DNA of 8,470 bases from Cytophagaceae bacterium (GTDB lineage: Bacteria > Bacteroidota > Bacteroidia > Cytophagales > Cytophagaceae), in assembly GCA_021151805.1 (NCBI GenBank), contig JAGKWN010000147.1:1-8470 (forward strand), in the 5' to 3' direction. The stretch's first letter is position 1; every line of letters begins with the position of its first letter. A program made the translations under genes and the position numbers. The notes under the pieces are model-generated. The model saw only the letters and a program-made list of their open reading frames with translations. It did no database searches and was not told the origin of the DNA. This document shows, piece by piece, positions 1-6,326 of this stretch.

Positions 1-260
1 CCTTTTATATCCGTTACAATTGCTGCCCGATTCCATTTGGTTAATTTCTTAATTCCCATCAACGCATCCTTAAACCAGGCTCCTAATGTGAAATTATCAA
101 GAGATGTATCTACTACTAACAGATAATTTAATTTGTCTGTAGCAGACACCAGCTCCTTCACTTTTGGAATCACCGTGTCATCAAAATCTTTTTCTGTAAC
201 TTCATTGGTAGCTTTAAAGCCAACCATGTTGGAAGGTAAATCTTTAATTTCTGTTATCAT
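1..260 (-). CDS. SpoIIAA-like/STAS-domain protein, C-terminus cut by window edge
   Basis: Partial gene: 86 codons are readable from an ATG at 260 down to position 3, with no stop before the edge. The protein begins MITEIKDLPSNMVGFKAT and continues with a central hydrophobic strand (LNYLLVVDTS, about residues 44-53), then FTLGAWFKDAL (57-67) and KWNRAAIVTD (75-84). From memory this matches the SpoIIAA-like (STAS/SEC14-type) family of about 120-residue soluble proteins, in which a beta-strand/helix fold forms a small-ligand or lipid-binding pocket. The physiological role of most members is unknown. The start lies 37 bp downstream of the stop of the Gfo/Idh/MocA gene in the same orientation, so it is probably the last visible gene of that transcription unit. 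No Shine-Dalgarno is seen. The fold call is fairly safe. No specific function can be given. Confidence 0.75.
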   Translation of the reverse strand, partial: MITEIKDLPSNMVGFKATNEVTEKDFDDTVIPKVKELVSATDKLNYLLVVDTSLDNFTLGAWFKDALMGIKKLTKWNRAAIVTDIK

Positions 261-297
261 AGCTGTATTGTTTTATGGTTAAATTGAATGTTTACTA

Positions 298-1611
298 TTA
301 TTTCTTAGGTTCTGTTCCTCTAAAAAGATCTTTCCCTTCATGTTTTTTTAATTGTACCGGCCTGTTTTCACGAGCCGATAAATAAAGGGCCTCAATGATC
401 TTCATATCCTGCAATCCCTCTTCTCCTGGTGTAAAAGGTTTTTTATCCGAACGCACGCAATCAGACATGTGATCCATCTCCAGTGCAAATTGATTCTTCG
501 GCGTACGTTTCGGTGTTTCATATATTTCTAACTCATCCTGTGCAAAGGAACGATACATCTGCAGACCACCATATGCAAAGGCCGGATCCATGCCAAAGAA
601 AGCGCGTTCTGCATATACCCTGTAATTGCGCGACTGGTGATGGCTATAACTCGTTCCGCACATGGCCCGAAGTCCGCTTGGAAACGTAAGTTGGAAATCC
701 ACAACATCTTCTACTTCTTTAAACCGCGGATCATTGGTGTCGGTACTGATCTGCGCATATACTTCAACCGGTTCTTCACCGATGAGGAAGCGGACTGTAT
801 TCAGACAATAAATACCAACATCAGGCAAACTCCCGCCCCCGGCAAGCTGTTTATTTAAACGCCATTGTGAAGGGTCTCCAATGTTTTGTCCGTTAACAGC
901 AACGATGTTTTTCACTTTACCATATTTTTCTTCCCGAATCATTTTTTTGATCTCGGTATTATTAGGTTCGTATTGAATCCTGTAAGCAATCATCAGTTTG
1001 CGTTTTGCATCTTCGCATGCTTTGATCATCTGTTCACATTCTGCAACGGAATTGGCCATAGGTTTTTCACATAAAACATGTTTGCCCGCTTTGGCACTAC
1101 GGATCGTAAACTCTGCATGCATGCTGTTTGGTAAAATGATATACACAACATCCACATCCGGATTATTTTTAATGGAATCAAAATTCTGGTAATCGTAAAT
1201 GCTTTTTTCAGGAACCCCGTATTGTTTCGCTACAGTAAGAGCCTTAGTCCTATCTCCACTCACAAGAGCGGTAACCTTTGATTTTTCACAGGCTCCGAAT
1301 GCGGGTAGTACTTCTTCAAGCGCCAAATGTCCTAATCCAACAATGGCATAACCGATTCGTTTTTCCATAGGCTCTGGATTTGGTAATGGCCCTTTCTTTT
1401 GCTCTGTCTGTGCTTCCAGCGGTGGTAAAGAAACTTTACCGACTGGATCCGGTGCTGAAGTATTTTGCGGAGCAAGTAACTCAGAAGCATTTGTTTCATA
1501 ACTTGCCATGCTTGCTAATAGCGCGGCCGACAAAAGTGTTTGGGTAGAACGGAAAAGAAAATGTCGACGTTCGACAGGTAATTCCAGTGTGTCTAAAATT
1601 GAATGTAACAT
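298..1611 (-). CDS. Tat-exported Gfo/Idh/MocA oxidoreductase, glucose-fructose oxidoreductase-like
   Basis: A 437-residue NAD(P)-dependent oxidoreductase resembling periplasmic glucose-fructose oxidoreductase (GFOR), which couples glucose to gluconolactone with fructose to sorbitol. The N-terminus has a twin-arginine signal: ERRHFLF at 14-20, a hydrophobic stretch about 22-37, then small residues about 38-46. A Pro-rich linker (about 47-83) recalls the GFOR N-terminal arm. The Rossmann motif is GLGHLA (92-97), and the catalytic lysine lies in EKP (182-184). GGGSLPDVGIY (258-268) supplies the Asp and Tyr (D264, Y268) equivalent to the GFOR active-site pair. Similarity runs to the C-terminal PGEEGLQDMKIIEALY segment (395-410). 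Length fits preproGFOR (about 430-440). It lies 45 bp after the dehydrogenase gene. True GFOR activity, as opposed to simple sugar dehydrogenase activity, cannot be read from sequence. Family call very sure; export likely; substrate uncertain. Confidence 0.9.
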   Translation of the reverse strand: MLHSILDTLELPVERRHFLFRSTQTLLSAALLASMASYETNASELLAPQNTSAPDPVGKVSLPPLEAQTEQKKGPLPNPEPMEKRIGYAIVGLGHLALEEVLPAFGACEKSKVTALVSGDRTKALTVAKQYGVPEKSIYDYQNFDSIKNNPDVDVVYIILPNSMHAEFTIRSAKAGKHVLCEKPMANSVAECEQMIKACEDAKRKLMIAYRIQYEPNNTEIKKMIREEKYGKVKNIVAVNGQNIGDPSQWRLNKQLAGGGSLPDVGIYCLNTVRFLIGEEPVEVYAQISTDTNDPRFKEVEDVVDFQLTFPSGLRAMCGTSYSHHQSRNYRVYAERAFFGMDPAFAYGGLQMYRSFAQDELEIYETPKRTPKNQFALEMDHMSDCVRSDKKPFTPGEEGLQDMKIIEALYLSARENRPVQLKKHEGKDLFRGTEPKK

Positions 1612-1656
1612 AGATGATTTTTTAGGGTGTCAAATAAAAACGCATAAACAGATATG
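1612..1656 (-). terminator. Weak hairpin plus T-run between dehydrogenase and GFOR-like genes, possible attenuator
   Basis: On the minus strand GCATA (1657-1653) and TATGC (1646-1642) can pair in a 5-bp stem with a 6-nt loop. The run GTTTTTATTT follows directly. The stem overlaps the dehydrogenase stop codon. It is too short to be a strong terminator but could partly uncouple the GFOR-like gene from the genes upstream. Confidence 0.25.
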
Positions 1657-2814
1657 CTAAGGTTTCAAAATAACCTTCACACAATCTTCCTGTTTATTTT
1701 TAAAGATATCATAAGCATAGGCAGCATCCGACAATGGTAAAACATGTGTAACGATATCGTTCAGGACAACTTTTTCATTTTCTACCAGCGAGAATAAATG
1801 ATCAATATATTTCTGCACTGGCGCTTGTCCCAGTCTTACAGTAAGACCTTTATCAAACATGGTATGTAAAGGGAAATTATCATAAGGTGATCCGTAAACG
1901 CCAACGACAGTAACCGTTCCGCCTCTTCTTACAGCTTTAAAGCAAGTCTCCAGCACTTTATCTGTTCCTTTTTCAAAATGAACAACAGCTTTTACTTTAT
2001 CGAAAAATGTACGTTCAGCTTCAACACCTACTGCATCTACACATACATCTGCTCCACGGCCGTTTGTCATATCACGGATTGCCTGCACCACATCAACTTC
2101 ATGGGGATTCAGGGTTTCTACATTATTAACCTGCTTTGCTTTTATCAACCGGTAATGAAGCGGATCAATTGCGATAACTCTACCTGCCCCTTTAAGCCAT
2201 GCAGCTTTCTGTGCCATAAGTCCTACCGGACCTGAACCGAAAATGGCAACTGTCTCTCCGCCTTTCAATTGCGCCCAGTCTATCGCCGACCAACCTGTCG
2301 GGAAAATATCTGTAAGAAACAATACCTGTTCATCGCTTAAAGAATCGGGTACGAGTCTTGGAGAATAATCCGCATAAGGAACACGAACATATTGCGCTTG
2401 TCCGCCGGAATATCCTCCATATAAATCTGTATATCCAAACAATGCGCCACCCTTGCCCTTCAGGACGCCCCCTTCCGGTCCGTAATGATCGGGATTACTG
2501 TGTTCGCAGTGCGGCTGCATGTCATGGTTACAGAAATAACAACTTCCGCACGCAATTGGGAACGGTACAACAATACGATCACCGGCTTTGAGGTGTGTAA
2601 CTGCACTACCGACTTCCTCTACAACGCCCATGAATTCATGACCCATGATCAGAGGTTTCGGTTGAGGAAAAAAACCATCGTAAATATGCAGATCGGATCC
2701 GCAAATGGCTGTCGAGGTAACTTTAAGAATGATATCATCATTCTTTTCGATCTTCGGATCATCTACGTTATCAACGGTTATATGTCCGGGCCTGTGAAAT
2801 ACTGCTGCTTTCAT
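1657..2814 (-). CDS. Zinc-dependent medium-chain alcohol dehydrogenase, formaldehyde-dehydrogenase-like
   Basis: A 385-residue cytosolic MDR-superfamily dehydrogenase. Catalytic zinc ligands are visible as C38 (ICGSD), H59 and E60 (GHE), with D170 a possible further ligand. Structural zinc cysteines C89, C92, C95 and C103 are all present. The cofactor fold has GSGPVG (193-198), and D217 at the end of the second beta strand (AIDPL) points to NAD rather than NADP. The extended loop at about 105-145, rich in Gly, is typical of the glutathione-independent formaldehyde dehydrogenase-like branch, whose members act on varied alcohols, aldehydes or polyols. No signal peptide is present. It sits between the mechanosensitive channel (53 bp) and the GFOR-like gene (45 bp) on the same strand, so co-expression is plausible. 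A polyol or sugar-alcohol substrate would fit the neighbour but is only inference. Family sure, substrate unknown. Confidence 0.9.
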   Translation of the reverse strand: MKAAVFHRPGHITVDNVDDPKIEKNDDIILKVTSTAICGSDLHIYDGFFPQPKPLIMGHEFMGVVEEVGSAVTHLKAGDRIVVPFPIACGSCYFCNHDMQPHCEHSNPDHYGPEGGVLKGKGGALFGYTDLYGGYSGGQAQYVRVPYADYSPRLVPDSLSDEQVLFLTDIFPTGWSAIDWAQLKGGETVAIFGSGPVGLMAQKAAWLKGAGRVIAIDPLHYRLIKAKQVNNVETLNPHEVDVVQAIRDMTNGRGADVCVDAVGVEAERTFFDKVKAVVHFEKGTDKVLETCFKAVRRGGTVTVVGVYGSPYDNFPLHTMFDKGLTVRLGQAPVQKYIDHLFSLVENEKVVLNDIVTHVLPLSDAAYAYDIFKNKQEDCVKVILKP

Positions 2815-2867
2815 AATAATAAAAGTTATAGTGATTGAAAGATGAATTTATTTATTAGCTGTTTGAC

Positions 2868-3653
2868 TTATTTCATTGCTGTCTCTTTAAGCTTATCCAG
2901 GATACGCTGCTGAACAGCATTCTTCACTTCATAATAAGAAAGTGCCTCCACCCAAAGTTCTGTAATGATCACGTAGCCATCAATATCTAATGATGCTACA
3001 CCGATTTTGGGTTTCGGATCAGGCAAAATATCCTGCGATTCCTCTACGGAATTTGTAATTACTTCTCGAATTTTATTTGCATCAGATGTATAAGGAAATT
3101 TCATCTGCAGGTCTAGCCTGCGTTTCCCCTGCTGGCTCATATTTACAATGATCTCGTTTGAAAGTTTACTATTTGGAATGATTACAGTTTTATTATCGAA
3201 TGTAGTAATCACAGTAAAAAATATCTGGATCGATTCTACGATTCCATCCTGTCCTTGCGCAACAATATTATCGCCTTTCTTAAAAGGCTTTAACATTAAA
3301 ATCAACACGCCACCAGCAAAATTCTGCAAGGTACCTGATAACGCTAAACCAATAGCAACACCAAGAGAAGCTATGCCAGCGGCAAAAAGTGTCATCTTTA
3401 TTCCCAGTATTTGCATGGTAAATAAAATCAGCAGAATCTTCAGGGTAATGATAACAAGGCTTTGAATAAACGGGGCTAACGAAGAATTTATATTTCGCCT
3501 TTTCAATGAATTGCTTAACCACCTTTTAATGGTTTTAATGAGCCACAATCCGATTAATAAAAAAATTACTGCAAAGATAACGCGTGGGCCATTAGTGATT
3601 ATCCAATCAACACCCTTCTCATAAAGTTCTTCAGGCTGAATATATGTTTTCAT
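2868..3653 (-). CDS. MscS-family small-conductance mechanosensitive channel
   Basis: A 261-residue inner-membrane channel of the MscS family, which opens under membrane tension and releases solutes on hypo-osmotic shock. Three hydrophobic segments are visible: about 23-42 (TM1), 62-84 (TM2) and 88-120 (TM3). The third has the Gly/Ala-rich pore helix pattern (AAGIASLGVAIGLALSGTLQ, 91-110) followed by NFAGGVLIL, then the beta-domain entry KPFKKGDNI (122-130). IPNSKLSNEIIVN (159-171) is another family hallmark. The rest forms the cytoplasmic alpha/beta vestibule. Length is close to minimal MscS (E. coli about 286), with no extra N-terminal domain or cyclic-nucleotide domain. It is the promoter-proximal gene of the minus-strand group and is divergent from the DUF72 gene 212 bp away. 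Family call very sure. Gating and conductance cannot be judged. Confidence 0.95.
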   Translation of the reverse strand: MKTYIQPEELYEKGVDWIITNGPRVIFAVIFLLIGLWLIKTIKRWLSNSLKRRNINSSLAPFIQSLVIITLKILLILFTMQILGIKMTLFAAGIASLGVAIGLALSGTLQNFAGGVLILMLKPFKKGDNIVAQGQDGIVESIQIFFTVITTFDNKTVIIPNSKLSNEIIVNMSQQGKRRLDLQMKFPYTSDANKIREVITNSVEESQDILPDPKPKIGVASLDIDGYVIITELWVEALSYYEVKNAVQQRILDKLKETAMK

Positions 3654-3865
3654 AAAATATTTATTTCCTTTTAAATAAAATTTACGAAAACACTTTTAGT
3701 AACAATAATGCAAATGGGAAATATGTAACAAATAGTTTTTATTCTGACATCACCAGATTTCATGAAACAAAAAATTACAAGAGATATGTTTTTTTATATA
3801 AGCAGAGCATCACTGCTTTCAATTAATTTAAAGAATAGACATGTTTTAAATGCTTAATAAATTTT
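3654..3865. promoter_or_regulatory. Divergent intergenic region between channel gene and DUF72 gene
   Basis: This 212-bp AT-rich gap is the only divergent junction in the window and must hold promoters for both the leftward channel group and the rightward DUF72/GH13 pair. It contains a 10-bp perfect palindrome TTTCATGAAA at 3758-3767. It also has a 6-bp inverted repeat (AAGCAG at 3800-3805, CTGCTT at 3813-3818, 7-nt loop) upstream of the DUF72 start. A rightward -7-like box TATGTTTT is at 3785-3792, but no well-spaced TTG element was found for it. No coding potential was seen. Confidence 0.6.
3677..3706 (-). promoter_or_regulatory. Candidate Bacteroidota-type promoter for the leftward channel group
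   Basis: Read on the minus strand, ATTG (3706-3703) is followed after 18 bases by TAAATTTT (3684-3677), one mismatch from the Bacteroidota -7 consensus TAnnTTTG and near its usual spacing. The inferred start would be about 3670, giving a short A/T-rich 5' UTR before the ATG at 3653. In DNA this AT-rich such matches arise by chance, so this is a suggestion only. Confidence 0.3.
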
Positions 3866-4606
3866 ATGGCAATAAAATCAAGAATTCACATCGGCACTTC
3901 AGGCTGGCATTATAAACATTGGAAGGGAACATTTTATCCGGAAGATATAAAAGAAAAAGATCAGCTGGTAAAATACATAGAAACATTCCACACCGTTGAA
4001 TTAAACAACTCTTTTTACCATCTTCCTTTGCGTAGTACTTTTATACAATGGAAAAAATCTGTACCGGACAACTTTATATTCGCGGTAAAAGGTAGCCGCT
4101 ATATAACACATATGAAAAAGCTGAAGGAAAGCACTGAAGCCTTACAGACACTTCTCCATAATGCTTCAGGATTAAAAGAAAAGCTCGGCCCTATACTTTT
4201 TCAATTACCTCCTGGCTGGAAAATAAACACACAACGTTTGGAGGATTTTCTAAAACAACTTCCCAAACAATACCGGTTTGCATTTGAATTCCGAAATAAA
4301 ACCTGGTATACAGAAGAAGTGTATGTACTATTAAGAAGATATAATTGTGCTTTCTGCATTTATGAACTCGATAGACATACTTCGCCATTGGAAGTAACAA
4401 CAGACTTTGTATATGTCCGTTTACATGGACCTCAAGGAAAATATCAGGGCAGTTATAGTAAAAGACAATTAAACAGCTGGGCAAAACAATGCATTAACTG
4501 GAAGCAGGATCATAAAGATGTTTTTATTTATTTTGATAATGATCAGGCAGGTTATGCAGCTTTTAATGCGCAAACACTTCTAGAGCTGATAAAAAAAATA
4601 CATTGA
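3866..4606 (+). CDS. DUF72 (YecE-family) protein
   Basis: A 246-residue protein of the widespread DUF72/YecE family, which has a TIM-barrel fold and no established biochemical function. Family motifs appear in order: GTSGWHYKHWKGTFYP (10-25), VELNNSFY (44-51), FAVKGSRYITHMKKL (72-86), GPILFQLPPGW (108-118), FEFRNKTWY (140-148), YVRLHGP (183-189) and IYFDNDQAGYA near the C-terminus (221-231). Length is normal (about 240-290). The ATG at 3866 is the first in frame and sits directly before conserved sequence. An A/T-rich leader lacks a Shine-Dalgarno. Its stop overlaps or abuts the start of the GH13 gene, so the two are translationally coupled. No signal peptide is seen, so it is cytoplasmic while its partner is exported. 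Family certain; role unknown. Confidence 0.93.
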   Translation: MAIKSRIHIGTSGWHYKHWKGTFYPEDIKEKDQLVKYIETFHTVELNNSFYHLPLRSTFIQWKKSVPDNFIFAVKGSRYITHMKKLKESTEALQTLLHNASGLKEKLGPILFQLPPGWKINTQRLEDFLKQLPKQYRFAFEFRNKTWYTEEVYVLLRRYNCAFCIYELDRHTSPLEVTTDFVYVRLHGPQGKYQGSYSKRQLNSWAKQCINWKQDHKDVFIYFDNDQAGYAAFNAQTLLELIKKIH

Positions 4607-4608
4607 GC

Positions 4609-6297
4609 ATGCGATACATTTCCATAATTATAAATTTCATAGCTATACTGTCAGGTGCATTTTCTGCACATGCTGAAAATACTCAAGACTCATTATGGCA
4701 TAAGACAGCTGTAATTTATAACCTGGATGTCGAGGTATTTAAAGATTCAGACAATGATGGCACAGGCGATTTCAACGGGCTCATCTCAAAACTTGGCTAC
4801 CTCGATAGTATGGGAATCACGGCTATTTGGCTCTCACCTTTCCAGCCAACACCAAATAAAGACGATGGATACGATATTTCAGATTATTATGCTGTAGATG
4901 CACGTTTGGGCACCATGGAAAGCTTTATGCATTTCATGCGGGCAGCAGAAGCTTATCATATCAGAGTAATTATGGATCTTGTTGTCAATCATACTTCCAA
5001 CATGCATCCATGGTTTCAGGCTGCCCGCCGCAGCAAAGATTCGCCATATCGTAACTGGTATGTATGGTCTGATGAAAAGCCTAAAAATATACATACCGGA
5101 ATGGTTTTTCCAGGTGTCCAAAAAAGCATATGGGATTATGATTCGCTGGCGGGAGCCTACTACTATCATAGGTTTTACGAATTCCAACCCGACCTGAATA
5201 TGCAGAATGAAGATGTTCAGGCAGAGGTAAAAAAAATAATTTCATTCTGGTTACAGAAAGGGATCAGTGGTTTCCGACTGGATGGTGTGCCTTTTGTTAT
5301 TGAAGTTCCAAACACTAAGAATGACCGTTTTGAGCGCCAGCTTAATCTGCTGAATGATATATGTGCTTATATAAAATCACAGCGATCTGATGCAATCGTA
5401 ATCGGTGAAGCAAACGTCCCTCCCAAAGAAAATATACAATACTTTGGCGAACGCGGAGAAGCCATGGATATGATTTTCAATTTCTATGTGAACCAGCGCA
5501 TCTTTTATACCCTGGCTACAGGCAAGACAAAATCCTTGCAACAAGCGATCGAAGCTACAACTGCAAATAACCCACCGAATGCTCAATGGGTTGAATTTCT
5601 CCGGAACCACGATGAAGTGGATCTAGGAAGATTGAGTAAAAGAAAAAGAGAAAAGGTATATGAGGCTATGGGCCCCGACTCAGGCATGCAGTTATATGAC
5701 CGCGGTATCCGGAGAAGACTTGCACCCATGCTTAATAACGAACGGAAACGCTTAGAACTTGCCTATAGTCTCATGTTGTCTTTACCCGGTACGCCTGTAC
5801 TGCGTTACGGAGACGAAATCGGTATGGGTGATGATCTTTCATTACCGGAACGCATGTCAGTGCGTACACCTATGCAATGGTCTTCCGAACCCAACGGCGG
5901 ATTTTCGACAGCGGATTCCTGCGTAAGACCCGTGATATCTGATCCTTCATACGGATTCCAAACAATACAGGTAGCGAACCAGCTTCATGATACAACTTCA
6001 TTACTTTATTGGACAAAGAAAATGATTGCATTCAGAAAAACATGTATAGGAATCAGCATGGCAAGGTGTAAGATAATCCCATCAGGATCATCCTATGTAC
6101 TTGTAATGCTTTATGAATGGAACGGCTCTGAAACATTGGTCATTCATAACTTCAGTAATAAACAGCAAAAAATCAAACTTAAAAATACCGGTACATGGCA
6201 GCAGTACATAGGCACTGCCGCTTCAATACACTGCAGAAACTCTAAATCTTATGTTGATGTTCCGGGCTTTGGATATGCATGGTATAAGAGGAAATAA
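4609..6297 (+). CDS. Secreted GH13 enzyme, trehalose synthase-like (GH13_16)
   Basis: A 562-residue alpha-glucan-active enzyme. Its best resemblance is to trehalose synthase (maltose to trehalose isomerase), seen in GIRRRLAPML (366-375), GDEIGMGD (401-408), RTPMQW (419-424) and HRFYEFQPDLN (187-197). A calcium-type loop DSDNDGTGDF is at 46-55. Catalytic regions are intact: DLVVNH (123-128), nucleophile D225 in GFRLD, acid/base E267 in GEAN, and D335 in RNHDE. A beta-sandwich C-domain follows from about 480. Residues 1-22 form a Sec signal peptide ending AHA before EN, which is unusual because trehalose synthases are normally cytoplasmic. No maltokinase is fused or adjacent. The ATG at 4609, 2 nt after the DUF72 stop, was chosen. 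An in-frame TTG at 4603 overlapping that stop would add two residues. GH13 sure; trehalose synthase likely; periplasmic location likely. An alpha-glucosidase or amylase activity remains possible. Confidence 0.9.
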   Translation: MRYISIIINFIAILSGAFSAHAENTQDSLWHKTAVIYNLDVEVFKDSDNDGTGDFNGLISKLGYLDSMGITAIWLSPFQPTPNKDDGYDISDYYAVDARLGTMESFMHFMRAAEAYHIRVIMDLVVNHTSNMHPWFQAARRSKDSPYRNWYVWSDEKPKNIHTGMVFPGVQKSIWDYDSLAGAYYYHRFYEFQPDLNMQNEDVQAEVKKIISFWLQKGISGFRLDGVPFVIEVPNTKNDRFERQLNLLNDICAYIKSQRSDAIVIGEANVPPKENIQYFGERGEAMDMIFNFYVNQRIFYTLATGKTKSLQQAIEATTANNPPNAQWVEFLRNHDEVDLGRLSKRKREKVYEAMGPDSGMQLYDRGIRRRLAPMLNNERKRLELAYSLMLSLPGTPVLRYGDEIGMGDDLSLPERMSVRTPMQWSSEPNGGFSTADSCVRPVISDPSYGFQTIQVANQLHDTTSLLYWTKKMIAFRKTCIGISMARCKIIPSGSSYVLVMLYEWNGSETLVIHNFSNKQQKIKLKNTGTWQQYIGTAASIHCRNSKSYVDVPGFGYAWYKRK

Positions 6298-6320
6298 GCA
6301 TTATACTTATTTCCTCTTAT
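6284..6320. terminator. 15-bp perfect hairpin at convergent junction, probable terminator
   Basis: ATAAGAGGAAATAAG (6284-6298) and its exact reverse complement (6306-6320) flank a 7-nt loop CATTATA. The left arm contains the last codons and stop of the GH13 gene. The stop of the convergent FAD/Rieske gene is only 7 bp beyond the right arm. Downstream on the plus strand the sequence is A/U-rich but is not a clean U-tract, and on the minus strand there is none. A rightward terminator is therefore more likely than a true bidirectional one. Confidence 0.6.
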
Positions 6321-6326
6321 TAATTA

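Noticed and set aside
1101..1192. Defect or frameshift in the GFOR-like gene
   Set aside because: The reading frame is continuous from the Tat signal to the C-terminal conserved block with normal spacing, so the gene appears intact.
2485..2838. Plus-strand open frame of 117 codons
   Set aside because: It lies antisense to the zinc-dependent dehydrogenase, whose metal and cofactor motifs are intact, and its translation shows no recognisable family or domain pattern.
3148..3465. Plus-strand open frame of 105 codons
   Set aside because: It is antisense to the pore and beta-domain region of the MscS gene. The hydrophobic look reflects the membrane-helix codons on the other strand.
4603..4608. 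TTG at 4603 as the GH13 start
   Set aside because: It would add only Met-Ser before an ATG that already gives a complete signal peptide. ATG is preferred, though TTG cannot be excluded.
4879..5187. Minus-strand open frame of 102 codons
   Set aside because: It is antisense to the conserved catalytic barrel of the GH13 gene, with no motif of its own.
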